Part shown: positions 22,541 to 32,042 of the stretch, in pieces
How positions within the stretch are numbered: position 1 is the first letter of the stretch
How the letters are laid out: every line of letters starts with the position of its first letter
Source: Longilinea sp035560795
GTDB taxonomy: Bacteria; Chloroflexota; Anaerolineae; Anaerolineales; Anaerolineaceae
Direction of reading: 5' to 3'
Assembly: GCA_035560795.1 (NCBI GenBank)
Contig: DATMYV010000036.1
Span: 1-45,552, forward strand
DNA: 45,552 nt
Translations under genes and position numbers: made by a program
The notes under the pieces: generated by a model
Told to the model about the DNA's origin: nothing
Databases searched by the model: none
What the model saw: the letters and a program-made list of their open reading frames with translations, nothing else

Positions 22541-23994
22541 ACGCCACCCCGCCCCTCACCAGGCAACAGGGCCTGACGTTGCAGCTCTGGTCCGAGTTGT
22601 CCATTCATTGTTTGCTGACCATGGAAGCCATTTGGGCTGCAACCTGGTATCAGGCGTTACAAGGTTTTCGTAACGCCTGGATAGCGGTTTTCATGGTTAT
22701 CGTCGTTTTTTTCATCACAGGTTACTGGTCAAGCCGGCTGTTGAGCGAATTAAAATTCAAACGGCGCTGGCAGCGGTTTTTTTTCGCGGTGTGGTTGGTT
22801 CTCGCCTTGGCCGCCTCCATTAAGGCCTTGGTCTATCCAGATGTGAGCCTGCCCTTCCTGCAACTTTTCGGACAGCCTCTTCAAGCCATCTTCAGCAGCG
22901 TTCCCGAACGGGGCGAATTCTGGCACCTGTTGGTTTTTTTCCTGCTGGTTCTGCGTGCAATCGATATCGCGCGATCGCCTATCGATCAACGCAGACTCAT
23001 GGTAAGTTTTCAAATTGGCATTTTTGCCTTTATGATTTACGGGGTTGTTTTTTCGCTCGCCATTCAAACCATTTCGTTGATCCCGCTTTTCCTTTTCCTC
23101 TTTTTTGCATTGATCATGCTGGCCTGCGGGCGCATCAGCCAGATTTCCGAGCTTCGCGGCGGCCGCCTGCCCGGGATTCAAACCCTGTGGACGGCAGGCA
23201 TCGCACTGGCTGCTTTTTTTCTCATCCTGGCAGCCCTTCTGGCTGGTTGGATTTTCGATATCGCCCTGGCGCGGGCAGTGGCGACTGTGATCTTCCTGGC
23301 AATGGCGCTGCTGATGGCTATTTTTCTTCTCATGTTATCTCCATTTTTGTTTGCGATCGATGCATTTGTCCGCTGGCTGCAGGAACGCTTTACCTCGCCG
23401 GAAGCTCAAGAAACCTTCAAATCCATCAACCAGCTCCTTGACAAGGTCGGCAATGCCGACCAAAGCCTGAAGAATATCGCCAATGTTTTGGAAAAATTTG
23501 AGCCCTACCTGCTGATTGCCATTCTGGCGTTGGTTTTGGTGACTGCCATCCTTTGGTTGGGCTGGCGACCAGTGAAACGCGCGCTCGTGGGCGAACAGGA
23601 ATCCCAAAATCTGCCAGCGCCGCCTCTCAAAGTTAACTTTCCCCGGCTATCTAAAATATCTTTGCCTGGAAGGCGGCGAGCTAATCAATTGCTTGGCGCC
23701 GCGCGCATCCGCCAAATTTATTCCCGGTTGCTTACGTTAAGCGCCCACCTGGGCGTGGTCCGCCCGCCCGCAAGAACCCCAGTCGAATTTCTGCCCGCAC
23801 TCGTAACGCTCTTTCCCGATCACCCGGCCGAATTGGAGCTGATCACCCGCTCCTACCTGCGAGTGCGCTATGGAATGCTGCCTGAAACGGATGCCGAGGT
23901 CAATGATGTGGTGAATGCCTGGAAAAGCGTCGACCGGACTGGCCAAAAGCTGGCTGTCCTGCTGAAAAAACAGTCCTCCGCCAACAAAGGTTGA
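22537..23994 (+). CDS. Polytopic membrane protein with C-terminal DUF4129
   Basis: 485-aa protein with about nine hydrophobic segments (40-345), a cytosolic linker, and a C-terminal DUF4129-like domain (about 400-470: RTPVEFLPALVTLFPDHPAELELITRSYLRVRYG). MoxR/DUF58 clusters usually include a transglutaminase-like protein carrying DUF4129. Here DUF4129 is present but no transglutaminase core with Cys-His-Asp is seen. The GTG start at 22537 overlaps the DUF58 stop as GTGA. Function unknown; the operon suggests assembly or activation of a surface complex. A terminator follows. Confidence 0.75.
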   Translation: MNATPPLTRQQGLTLQLWSELSIHCLLTMEAIWAATWYQALQGFRNAWIAVFMVIVVFFITGYWSSRLLSELKFKRRWQRFFFAVWLVLALAASIKALVYPDVSLPFLQLFGQPLQAIFSSVPERGEFWHLLVFFLLVLRAIDIARSPIDQRRLMVSFQIGIFAFMIYGVVFSLAIQTISLIPLFLFLFFALIMLACGRISQISELRGGRLPGIQTLWTAGIALAAFFLILAALLAGWIFDIALARAVATVIFLAMALLMAIFLLMLSPFLFAIDAFVRWLQERFTSPEAQETFKSINQLLDKVGNADQSLKNIANVLEKFEPYLLIAILALVLVTAILWLGWRPVKRALVGEQESQNLPAPPLKVNFPRLSKISLPGRRRANQLLGAARIRQIYSRLLTLSAHLGVVRPPARTPVEFLPALVTLFPDHPAELELITRSYLRVRYGMLPETDAEVNDVVNAWKSVDRTGQKLAVLLKKQSSANKG

Positions 23995-24002
23995 CCGAAA
24001 CA

Positions 24003-24036
24003 AAATCACGATCCTTAAACCAGGGTCGTGATTTAT
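24003..24036. terminator. Bidirectional terminator between DUF4129 and M20 genes
   Basis: AAATCACGATCC pairs with GGGTCGTGATTT with one mismatch around an 8-nt loop, flanked by A's and T's, between convergent genes. Confidence 0.8.
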
Positions 24037-24056
24037 AAATCCATTTATTAAAGTGG

Positions 24057-25412
24057 CTATGCGAATGCTTTTAAGGTCCGTGCAATATGCCTGGCATCTT
24101 TCAGGTAGAGATCCAGGCGCACGTTTTCGTTAGGCGCGTGTGCCAGGGTACCCGGGTAGCCCATCCCGGCTGTGACCACCGGCAAATGAAGCGTTTCAAT
24201 GAAAAGATGATTTGGCCCCGAACCACCCGTCATGGGCACTACCTGCATGGGCTGGCCATAAACCTCAGCTGCTTGATCAACCACCAGGTGAACAAAAGGA
24301 TCGTCTGGATCAGTGCGTGCTGGAGATTCGCCGCCCAGCAGCTTCATCTCCACATCCCCATAACCCTGTTGATCCAGGTGTTTCCGCAACAGGCGAACCA
24401 CTTCCTCAGGCGTCTGATCGGGAACCAGGCGAAAATCCACTTTCGCGCTGGCTTTGGCCGGCTGAACGGTCTTGGAACCCGGTCCCTGGTACCCGGAGGT
24501 TAATCCGCAAATGGTGCAGGTAGGCTCAAAGACTTCAGCGATTCGCAATTCAACGCCGCCGGTCAACCCTTTCAAGAATCCCTTTAGTCCGTACCGCTCG
24601 CGGTATTCCTGGGAGGTTTCTGGTAGGGCTTCCATTAATTCACGGTCTCTTTTGCTGGGCAGTTGGACAGCGTCATAGAATCCAGGGATGAGAATATGTT
24701 CGTCCGGATCCTTTAATGAATTCAACGCCCACACCAACCGCCAGGCAGCATTTGGAAAGATTGAACCGCCTGTCCCTGAATGTACATCCTGATTGGCGGT
24801 TTGCACGCTCAATTCGACATAACAGATGCCGCGCAGACCCAGATACTGCATCGGCACGTCGCGGTGATCGACTCCCCCGAATTCCCAAATGCAGGCATCG
24901 GCCGCCAGCTTTTCTTTATTTTCCAACAAAAAATCCTTCAGATGTACGCTGCTGGTCTCTTCCTCACCCTCGATCACAAACTTAACAGTGCATGGCAGTT
25001 CCTTTTCCTCCGCCAACAGCGCATCAATGGCGAACAAACGGCTGGTTATATGGCCTTTATCATCGCTGACCCCGCGTCCATACAATTTTCCATCCCGTAG
25101 AGTGGGAACGAAGGGCGGGTTATCCCACAATTCAAGCGGTTCAGCAGGCTGAACATCATAATGGTTGTAAAACAGCAGCGTCTTTGCACTGCGTCCCTTG
25201 CGCTCGGCGATGACCACCGGTGCACCGCCAGTCGCCACGATTTCTGTTGTAAAACCGCGCTTTTGCAGCATTTCAGCCACAATACCAGCGCATTCCTTCA
25301 AGCCCCAGTTTTGCGCCGAGACGCTGGGTTGTGAAACCAGGTGGGATAGTTCGGCAATGCTATCGTCCAGGTTGTTTTCAAGGTAAGCGTCAATTGCAGC
25401 AAGTTCAGCCAT
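24057..25412 (-). CDS. M20-family dipeptidase/peptidase
   Basis: 451-aa zinc-dependent M20 peptidase. Metal and catalytic regions are visible: H84 and D86 in YNHYDVQP, D117 in GVSDDKGH, the Glu pair in IEGEEE (about 148-152), and a C-terminal His in GMGYPGTLAHAPNENVRL. The dimerisation domain sits in the middle. Family members hydrolyse dipeptides or related amide bonds; the exact substrate cannot be told. CCGGAGGA before the ATG at 25412 supports the start. Last gene of a udk-VTT-M20 run on the minus strand. Confidence 0.92.
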   Translation of the reverse strand: MAELAAIDAYLENNLDDSIAELSHLVSQPSVSAQNWGLKECAGIVAEMLQKRGFTTEIVATGGAPVVIAERKGRSAKTLLFYNHYDVQPAEPLELWDNPPFVPTLRDGKLYGRGVSDDKGHITSRLFAIDALLAEEKELPCTVKFVIEGEEETSSVHLKDFLLENKEKLAADACIWEFGGVDHRDVPMQYLGLRGICYVELSVQTANQDVHSGTGGSIFPNAAWRLVWALNSLKDPDEHILIPGFYDAVQLPSKRDRELMEALPETSQEYRERYGLKGFLKGLTGGVELRIAEVFEPTCTICGLTSGYQGPGSKTVQPAKASAKVDFRLVPDQTPEEVVRLLRKHLDQQGYGDVEMKLLGGESPARTDPDDPFVHLVVDQAAEVYGQPMQVVPMTGGSGPNHLFIETLHLPVVTAGMGYPGTLAHAPNENVRLDLYLKDARHIARTLKAFA

Positions 25413-25439
25413 TGAATCCTCCGGTTGAAAATTCGGTAA

Positions 25440-25979
25440 TTATTTGGGTAGGATATTAAAAATTGCTTCTCCACCATAGGCAAAGACCAGCATTTTGATC
25501 GTCTTGCCCAGCCAACACCACAGCAAAAAACGCCATAACGGCATTTTCATGGCTCCTGCTAGGATACCGGCAACGTCAAAGGCCGGATTTGGGACAATTG
25601 CCAGCACGAGCACCGTCAAATCACCGTAACGGCGCATCCAGCCTTGCAACCGGTCATTCCATTTCGTCCGGGCCACCACAGTGCGCCCACTGAAACCGGC
25701 CAGATAACCTGACAACTCGCCCAGCGCTGACCCGCTTCCGGCAGCCATGGCTACCCAGAATGGGTTTAAGATTGCTCCCATCGCTGATGTGAATAATACG
25801 CCTGGTACCGGTAAAATCAATGAGGCATTCGAAAGCAGCGAGACCAAAAAAACGCCGGGGTAGCCCAGCGCTTCCAGTTCCTTGATGCGAGACCGGTTGA
25901 GAAAAATAAAAACGGTCAGGGCAATGACAAACAACAGCGCAAGGATGCTGATGATACGCTGGCGTACGACCGGCTTCAT
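25440..25979 (-). CDS. VTT/DedA-family membrane protein
   Basis: 179-aa membrane protein of the VTT (SNARE-associated, DedA/YdjX-like) family with about five hydrophobic segments. The family block SLILPVPGVLFTSAMGAILNPFWVAMAAGSGSALGELSGYLAGF and a later amphipathic region (NPAFDVAGILAGAMKMPLWRFL) are typical. Members are linked to lipid scrambling or transport. Overlaps the upstream uridine kinase gene by 4 bp (ATGA) and precedes the M20 gene by 27 bp, which indicates one operon. Confidence 0.85.
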   Translation of the reverse strand: MKPVVRQRIISILALLFVIALTVFIFLNRSRIKELEALGYPGVFLVSLLSNASLILPVPGVLFTSAMGAILNPFWVAMAAGSGSALGELSGYLAGFSGRTVVARTKWNDRLQGWMRRYGDLTVLVLAIVPNPAFDVAGILAGAMKMPLWRFLLWCWLGKTIKMLVFAYGGEAIFNILPK

Positions 25980-26626
25980 CGTTCTCCGTCCCGGTCCTCA
26001 CTCTTCAACAGCACTTCGATGCGAGCTATCACCATTTCCAGGGCGACTTTATTCATGCCGCCCTCTGGAATAATTACGTCTGCGTAGCGTTTGGATGGTT
26101 CGACAAATTCCAGGTGGGAAGGGCGAACCGTCTTGAGATACTGGCGCACAACATTCTCAGTCGTACGGCCGCGCTCGTTGATATCCCTCTGTAGCCGCCG
26201 GATGAAGCGTAAATCAGCATCTGTATCAACATAAATTTTCACATCGAACAGGCTGCGTAATTCTGCATCAGCGAAAATTAAAATGCCTTCAACCAAAATC
26301 ACGCCGCGCGGTTCGACGTGGATGGTCTCCGCTGTCCGCGTGTCAGTGGTGAAGTCATATACCGGCAGTTCTATGGATTTCCAGTCGCGTAATGCTCGTA
26401 CATGCTGGATTAATAACTCGTTTTCGAATGAATCAGGGTGATCAAAATTGATCTGATCGTGCTGTTTCCCATCCATATCGCGGACGTCGCGGTAATAAGC
26501 GTCATGCGGAAGATAGGCAATGCGTTTACGGCCAACCCTTTGCAAAATTGCATTTGCCACCGTCGTCTTGCCAGAACCGGACCCGCCGGCAATACCGATA
26601 ACAAGGGGAGGTTTGTGGATGGGCAT
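25976..26626 (-). CDS. udk: Uridine kinase
   Basis: 216-aa P-loop kinase of pyrimidine salvage (uridine/cytidine to UMP/CMP). Walker A is GGSGSGKTT (14-22). HDAYYRD, INFDHPDSFENELL, PVYDFTTDTR and the lid region RFIRRLQRDINERGRT match udk. It complements upp at 11.3 kb in the same salvage pathway, though the two are not linked. First gene of the minus-strand operon with the VTT protein. Confidence 0.95.
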   Translation of the reverse strand: MPIHKPPLVIGIAGGSGSGKTTVANAILQRVGRKRIAYLPHDAYYRDVRDMDGKQHDQINFDHPDSFENELLIQHVRALRDWKSIELPVYDFTTDTRTAETIHVEPRGVILVEGILIFADAELRSLFDVKIYVDTDADLRFIRRLQRDINERGRTTENVVRQYLKTVRPSHLEFVEPSKRYADVIIPEGGMNKVALEMVIARIEVLLKSEDRDGER

Positions 26627-26950
26627 ACCAGGATTATACCTGAGAAAGGTTGCTCAAAAGATAAGGATGAAAATGAATTAAGGATTTTTTTCGGCCTCGC
26701 TTTTCACCTTTCGGACCATTTTCACCATATCCTATAGGGTTTTACGTAGTAATTAGCCTTTTGCCATAAGTTCGTCGCAAGGAATTTCCCTTATAAACCT
26801 TTCATCCTGACGAAGCAGCCCCTCTCCTGGGACCTTGTAAAACAAAGAATACTCCATGCATGAGCCATGGCCTTTAGTATTTGTTTTTTTGATGACAAAA
26901 TTTTCCCGCAATTATTTCATTAAATTACTTGGGCCAATTCGGACACAAAT
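26627..26950. other. Intergenic region, nothing recognised
   Basis: About 320 bp of AT-rich sequence between udk and a small membrane protein gene. No frame with coding character, no clear hairpin-plus-T terminator and no consensus promoter seen. Confidence 0.5.
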
Positions 26951-27154
26951 TCATAAGGATGACTTTCCATCAACTTTGGCCCGGCTCAACCAATATCCAA
27001 TGATTACAGCCAACAAGCCAATGGCTGCCCCGGCAATTTGAGCGCTGTGGATGCCGGGATACGAGCCAATGCCCAGCAAATCCGCCGCCAACGACACAAT
27101 AACGAGAACCACGCCAGCTGCCATCAAAACCTGACTGATCAATTTTTTTGACAT
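26951..27154 (-). CDS. Small two-helix membrane protein
   Basis: 67-aa protein with two membrane segments (about 6-28 and 37-57) separated by a short Gly/Pro/Ser loop; family not recognised. GGAGG 6 nt upstream selects the ATG at 27154. An in-frame ATG at 27169 would start upstream of that ribosome site. Stands alone on the minus strand. Function unknown. Confidence 0.65.
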   Translation of the reverse strand: MSKKLISQVLMAAGVVLVIVSLAADLLGIGSYPGIHSAQIAGAAIGLLAVIIGYWLSRAKVDGKSSL

Positions 27155-27390
27155 CCTGACCTCCATCATGCATTATTCTTATGATAGCATAATGAAAGAT
27201 GGGTTCAACATCGAATATTTGGACTCAATCTATTGGTAAGCGGACGGGTAGAAGCTCGAAAATACGTTACCAAAAGATAAAGAAGACATCCATAATTACG
27301 TCCATAAACCAAGCCGTTCTACTAGTAAGAATCACCTTATATGCTAGAATACAATCTCAACTACGCCATATCTTGGGTTTAAATAAACAG

Positions 27391-27463
27391 AGCCACCGAA
27401 GGGATTTGAACCCATGACCTGGCGTTTACGAAACGTCTGCTCTACCAGCTGAGCTACGGTGGC
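27391..27463 (-). tRNA. tRNA-Thr (anticodon CGT)
   Basis: 73-nt cloverleaf on the minus strand. A perfect 7-bp acceptor stem (GCCACCG/CGGTGGC), a D arm with GCTCAGCTGGTAGAGC, the anticodon loop TTCGTAA, TTCAAAT in the T loop and a T discriminator. The anticodon and T stems each have one mismatch. CCA is not encoded. Reads ACG codons. Confidence 0.93.
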
Positions 27464-27472
27464 GCGGAAAAA

Positions 27473-27502
27473 ATTATACCAGTACCCGTGCGGAATGTGC
27501 AA
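27473..27502 (-). promoter_or_regulatory. Promoter of tRNA-Thr
   Basis: On the minus strand TTGCAC (27502-27497), 18-bp spacer, TATAAT (27478-27473), ending 9 bp before the mature 5' end of the tRNA. Confidence 0.7.
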
Positions 27503-27513
27503 GGTTTCCACTT

Positions 27514-28764
27514 ATGATCAACGTTGCCATGCTTTCCTACCACACCTGCCCGCTCGCCACCCTGGGCGGCAAAGATACCGGCGGCATGAACGTTTATGTC
27601 CGAGAATTAACCCGCCACCTGGGTCATTTGGGTATTCATGTAGATGTCTTCACCCGTTCGCAGGATGAACACGTCCCGCACGTCTTACATGATCTTGGTT
27701 ATGGAAACCGTGTCGTCCACGTTCCGGCCGGGCCGGAAGTTCCCCTGCCGAAGCAGGAACTGGTGAAATACTTGCCACAATTTGCTAATGGGATTCGCCA
27801 TTTTGCCGCCGAAAAAGGCATTCATTACGACCTTCTTCACAGCCATTACTGGTTGTCGGGCATCGCCGCCATGCAACTGAAAGCGGAATGGAATGTCCCG
27901 ATTTTACAAATGTTTCACACGCTTGTACTGATGAAAAACCGGGTTGCGCGCTCGCCTCAGGAAATTGAGGGCGGATACCGCATTGACGGCGAACTGCAGA
28001 TCCTGCACGCAGCCGATCACGTTATTGCCGCAACGCCCGCTGAACTGGCCCAATTGCAATTCCTTTACCACGCTGACAAGTCCAGGATCACGGTCATTCC
28101 ACCCGGCGTTGATACCAGCCACTTCTATCCGATCCCGCCAGATGAAGCGCGGGCTGCCATCGGAATTCAACCGGATGACCGCATGATTTTATTTGTCGGG
28201 CGAATTGAGCCGCTCAAAGGCATCGAAACCCTGATCCGGGCCATTGCACTACTGTCGAGAGAACGAATCATTTCGGGCTGCCCTCATTACCTTGCCATCG
28301 TCGGCGGCGATCCCAACCTTACGCCGGAAATGGAAGACAGCGAAATGGCACGCCTTCAGGGGATATGCCATGATCTTGGTGTAAATGATCTGGTTTTATT
28401 TCTGGGAAAGCGCGCGCAGGATACGCTGCCGTATTATTACAGCGCGGCTGAAGTTGTGGTCATGCCGTCGCATTATGAATCCTTCGGTATGGTGGCACTG
28501 GAAGCCATGGCGTGCGGAACCCCCGTCATTGCCTCACAGGTAGGCGGATTGGCTTTCCTCGTCCAGGATGGCGTAACCGGTTTTTCCATCCCGGATGACG
28601 ATCCGCAAGCTTTGGCTGAGAAACTATCTCAGTTGGTTTGCAACCCGGATCTACGCGACCGGCTCGGCACCCAAGCCGCAAAATATGCCCGCGAATATGA
28701 TTGGGAAATCATTGCGCAGCGCATATCGAATGTGTATCAGGAACTTGTGGCAGTCCGCGCTTAG
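27514..28764 (+). CDS. GT4 glycosyltransferase (MshA/sucrose-synthase-like)
   Basis: 416-aa GT-B glycosyltransferase of family 4. The N-terminal acceptor domain shows GGKDTGGMNVYVRELTRHLG and LLHSHYWLSG. The C-terminal nucleotide-sugar domain shows VIPPGVDTSHFYP, LFVGRIEPLKGIETLI and the E-x7-E motif in SHYESFGMVALEAMACGTPVIAS. The pattern resembles mycothiol glycosyltransferase MshA and sucrose(-phosphate) synthases, but similar enzymes make other glycosides, so the acceptor is open. It diverges from the tRNA-Thr gene and overlaps the convergent membrane protein gene by 4 bp at its end. Confidence 0.88.
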   Translation: MINVAMLSYHTCPLATLGGKDTGGMNVYVRELTRHLGHLGIHVDVFTRSQDEHVPHVLHDLGYGNRVVHVPAGPEVPLPKQELVKYLPQFANGIRHFAAEKGIHYDLLHSHYWLSGIAAMQLKAEWNVPILQMFHTLVLMKNRVARSPQEIEGGYRIDGELQILHAADHVIAATPAELAQLQFLYHADKSRITVIPPGVDTSHFYPIPPDEARAAIGIQPDDRMILFVGRIEPLKGIETLIRAIALLSRERIISGCPHYLAIVGGDPNLTPEMEDSEMARLQGICHDLGVNDLVLFLGKRAQDTLPYYYSAAEVVVMPSHYESFGMVALEAMACGTPVIASQVGGLAFLVQDGVTGFSIPDDDPQALAEKLSQLVCNPDLRDRLGTQAAKYAREYDWEIIAQRISNVYQELVAVRA

Positions 28765-29513
28765 AAGTAGAAGACAACCAGGATTTCTAATACCAACAGG
28801 GTTGAAAACCAGAGCCAGACTGACATGCGCATGCGTTGCACCCGTTCACGGCTTCGCAAAATGATGAAAAATAACGAGGTCAGTACGCCTAACAAGCCGA
28901 TGCCAGCTGTAACCAGATAAGCTAGCTTTGCCATATGAAAGTAACCCGCCAGAAACTGTTCGCCAGAAACTAGAAACCGCGAAACCCAATTCAAAAAAAA
29001 CACAAGCGCAAACCCGCGAACAGGCAGCAGTAAAACCCGCCGCCATAAAATGGCAACGATCAACCCGATGATCAGGAAATATGGGACAGCATTCAATGAG
29101 GTTAAACCCGTGCCGCTCAACCGGTCGGATACTTCAGTTGCCATCCAGGTGATCACACCCCCAGCCAGGCCGTACCAGGTTTGCCGGATCAAGGGCTGGT
29201 CTTCATGCAGTGCAGCAGCCAACAACATGACGCCAACGGCCACCAGAAAAAGCATATAAACCAGCAAGCCTGGTCGGTCAAATTGGTTTTGAATCGGCGG
29301 TATCAGCAGGCTGGGAACGACTACCAACAATACCAGCACAAACGCCGGCAGCAACCCATCGCGCAGTTTACTCACCAAATCCCATTTCCATAACGGCCCC
29401 TGGATGGTAATAGTCTCTCCCTCCGACTGAGGTGGGGGCGACAGTGGTGCCAATTTGGGGGTTTTGCGATGGGACTGCTTATTCCTCTGCCGATCCATTT
29501 GTTTCTCCGTCAT
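28761..29513 (-). CDS. Polytopic membrane protein of unknown function
   Basis: 250-aa protein. The first about 45 residues are polar and basic/proline-rich, followed by about seven hydrophobic segments (52-250). No motif recognised. It overlaps the upstream dinB stop by 4 bp (ATGA), so it is co-translated with the polymerase, and its 3' end overlaps the convergent glycosyltransferase by 4 bp. A functional tie to dinB is not implied by the sequence alone. Confidence 0.7.
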   Translation of the reverse strand: MTEKQMDRQRNKQSHRKTPKLAPLSPPPQSEGETITIQGPLWKWDLVSKLRDGLLPAFVLVLLVVVPSLLIPPIQNQFDRPGLLVYMLFLVAVGVMLLAAALHEDQPLIRQTWYGLAGGVITWMATEVSDRLSGTGLTSLNAVPYFLIIGLIVAILWRRVLLLPVRGFALVFFLNWVSRFLVSGEQFLAGYFHMAKLAYLVTAGIGLLGVLTSLFFIILRSRERVQRMRMSVWLWFSTLLVLEILVVFYF

Positions 29514-30697
29514 TTTTTGGTCGGTTTATCCAACCCGCGGTGCACAACCTTTTTACCAAAACGCGCCTGCAAGTGATCCACTGCATCCAGGAGGCGGCGT
29601 TCCTTTTCTGTGGGAGTGTCCCAAAGGCTTAACTGATGAACATGGGAGGTTAAACCGCTTACCCCCACCCCCATCAACCTTACCAGTTTTTGTTCTGGCA
29701 TCCACAGAGTATCGAATAGCGATGTCGCCGTTGCAAAGATAACGCCATTCAGGTCAGTGGGCTGCGCCAGGGTGACTTGCCTGGTCAAAGTGGTGAAATC
29801 GCTCCATCGTATTTTAATTCTGACAGTGGAAGCTGTCAGGCTGTCCTCGCGCAGCCGATGAGCCACCTGTTCGGAAAGTTCGCGCAAGGTCTCATGCAAT
29901 TTTTGTCCATCGCGTATGTCGCGTGTGAATGTCGTCTCCTGGCTGATGGATTTGACATCATGCTCGCTGGTAACCGGGCTTTCATCAATTCCGCGGGCGC
30001 GCTGGACCAAATCATGTCCGTATTTGCCAAATTCTCGTTCCAGCAGTTCGCCTGGAGTCTGAGCCAATTGCCCAATAGTCAAGATGCCAAACTCTGCCAG
30101 GCGCGTACCGGTCTTCGGGCCAATTCCCCATAAAGCCTGGGCGGGAAGCTTTGCCAGAAATGCTGCTTCCTGGCCAGGCTGAACAACCGTGATAGCGTTC
30201 GGATAGGTACCGCTGCCGCGGTGAGAGCTCTTACCGAAATCATTCGCGATCTTTGCCACCAATTTATTGGTTGCGACGCCCAATGAACAGGGAAGATTGC
30301 ATTCGCGCTGAATGGCTGCCTGCATTTCTTTCGCCAGCGATCGCCCATCCTGCGGTAGATCGGTGAGGTCCATAAAGGCTTCATCGATGGAAATTTGTTC
30401 AAGCAGTGCAGTATACCGTCCCAAAATTTCCATTACCTGTTGGGAAGCCCGAGAATAATCCTGATAATGGCCTGAAACCACAATCAATTCAGGGAAAAGT
30501 CGCAAGGCGCGCGCCATAGGCATGGCTGAGTGAATGCCAAGTGCCCGGGCAGCATAGGAGCAGGATGATACTACCCCGCGTGAATCAGCCCGACCGCCCA
30601 CGGCAAAGGGTTTACCGCGCAGGTCCGGCTGGCGTAGTTCCTCCACCGCACAGAAAAAAGCATCCAGATCGAGATGGATGATCTTGCGTACTCTCAT
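29510..30697 (-). CDS. dinB: DNA polymerase IV (Y-family translesion polymerase)
   Basis: 395-aa Y-family polymerase for lesion bypass. Catalytic residues are in IHLDLDAFFCAVE (D9 and D11 region) and SIDEAFMDLTDL. The HhH region (LWGIGPKTGTRLAEFGI) and the little-finger domain (DVKSISQETTF onward) follow. The ATG at 30697 (MRVRKIIHLDLDAFF) is the normal family start; a longer in-frame extension to 30778 is not DinB-like. No AGAAC-N4-GTTCT box lies in the 100 bp upstream, unlike the PolB2-like cassette. Confidence 0.95.
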   Translation of the reverse strand: MRVRKIIHLDLDAFFCAVEELRQPDLRGKPFAVGGRADSRGVVSSCSYAARALGIHSAMPMARALRLFPELIVVSGHYQDYSRASQQVMEILGRYTALLEQISIDEAFMDLTDLPQDGRSLAKEMQAAIQRECNLPCSLGVATNKLVAKIANDFGKSSHRGSGTYPNAITVVQPGQEAAFLAKLPAQALWGIGPKTGTRLAEFGILTIGQLAQTPGELLEREFGKYGHDLVQRARGIDESPVTSEHDVKSISQETTFTRDIRDGQKLHETLRELSEQVAHRLREDSLTASTVRIKIRWSDFTTLTRQVTLAQPTDLNGVIFATATSLFDTLWMPEQKLVRLMGVGVSGLTSHVHQLSLWDTPTEKERRLLDAVDHLQARFGKKVVHRGLDKPTKK

Positions 30698-30945
30698 TGC
30701 CTTTAGTTTATTCAACCTAGGGTTTGAGGTCAACCATCCAGACCTGTCCATCTTGATCAGGTCACATGTCTGAGGCAAAACCGATTAGTGGCAGAAAACT
30801 ATATCCATGCCCGGGCAGGTTTCATTAACCCGATCAGACCGGCAGCTTTGAGGTCGCTTCCTTCAAAACGCTAAACCATGAGGATACTCAGACCAAATCT
30901 GGAAATTATTCGCGAAATTTATGGCAGACTCGGAAAACGGTCGCT

Positions 30946-32013
30946 CTACGAGGCCATTTCCTCCTGGATGCTGCGGATTCGATCCACTGGATTCGGATCG
31001 ACGTCGTAAATCATCGCCAGGTAATAGGCAAAGTAATCACCATAATGCAGCGCTGTCCATAATTGCTCCAACTTTCCAGTGCCCCTGGCAGTAATAATAT
31101 CGGTGGGAATGCCCTCCAACATCAGGGTTTGCTGGGTGAGTTTCGTTCGCAACTGGTTGCGCGGGTGATCACTCGCACCGTGTAGAAATATCGCATATGC
31201 CTTTGGAATCAAATCGGGCGGATTGATGATTCCTTCCACGGTTGTATAGTCGGCTTCTGGCAAAGGGTCAAATTGAGCCCAGGCTTTGGCCAGTTCGGCG
31301 ATCTGACCTTTCCACCTTCGAGCAACTGCGGCTAGCAATCCTGACCCAAAAACGTCAATCCACCGGCCGACAACCTGGCCGGCTAATCGTTTGGCTGAAT
31401 TCTGCCGGGTGGGCACCTGTGAATTGATTTGTGTCTGTTGTGCTTGCATGCTTTCTATGGCAGCCATTAAATCGCTGGCCGGGTCTGGAATTTGCCCCAG
31501 GCGGAAGAACAATGCCGACAATAAGCCAAAAAACCAACCGACTGCTGTGCGAGGCGGTCCGGCAAAATCCATGCGCCAGACGGTATCCTTGTTCGCTTCA
31601 GCCAAATCAGTCAAACGCCCTCCGCGTGAAAGCACAATCACCTGGCAGCCATTCCGATGTGCTGCTTCAACAGAGGCCAACGTCTCCTCGGCGTTTCCGG
31701 AAAGTGACATTGCAACCACCAAAACCTGATCGCCCATTGCCCAGGCAGGCAATTCATAATCGCGGTGAATGAAAATGGGCACCGGGCAAATGGCAGCAGC
31801 ATAGGCAGCAAACAAATCGGCTGCTATGATAGATCCGCCAATTCCCGTCAGGACGATTGCACGGATCGGTTTTTGAAAGGGCAGCGGCAAAATCAGGCCG
31901 GTACGGTAGGCAGTTTCAAGGTGGCCGGGCAAGTTATCAATCCAGGCAAGCATATTACCGCTGTCTACTTCACGAAAATGATCTGGATGATCCAGTTCCG
32001 GTTGCATGCTCAT
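30946..32013 (-). CDS. Bifunctional phosphoglucose/phosphomannose isomerase
   Basis: 355-aa SIS-domain isomerase acting on glucose-6-phosphate or mannose-6-phosphate. N-terminal SIS domain: TGIGGSIIAADLFAAY and MSLSGNAEETLASVEAA, the phosphate-binding SxSGxxEET form. The C-terminal SIS domain contains PLPEADYTTVEG, a likely catalytic Glu region, and the terminal helix VDRIRSIQEEMA. The arrangement is that of archaeal and bacterial bifunctional PGI/PMI rather than classical Pgi. It follows the Ig-like lipoprotein gene by 29 bp on the same strand. Confidence 0.85.
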   Translation of the reverse strand: MSMQPELDHPDHFREVDSGNMLAWIDNLPGHLETAYRTGLILPLPFQKPIRAIVLTGIGGSIIAADLFAAYAAAICPVPIFIHRDYELPAWAMGDQVLVVAMSLSGNAEETLASVEAAHRNGCQVIVLSRGGRLTDLAEANKDTVWRMDFAGPPRTAVGWFFGLLSALFFRLGQIPDPASDLMAAIESMQAQQTQINSQVPTRQNSAKRLAGQVVGRWIDVFGSGLLAAVARRWKGQIAELAKAWAQFDPLPEADYTTVEGIINPPDLIPKAYAIFLHGASDHPRNQLRTKLTQQTLMLEGIPTDIITARGTGKLEQLWTALHYGDYFAYYLAMIYDVDPNPVDRIRSIQEEMAS

Positions 32014-32042
32014 AGGTTCTCCATTTCTAAGAGACCAAGAAA

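Noticed and set aside
30698..30800. LexA operator upstream of dinB
   Set aside because: No GAAC-N4-GTTC or close variant found by eye in the 100 bp upstream.
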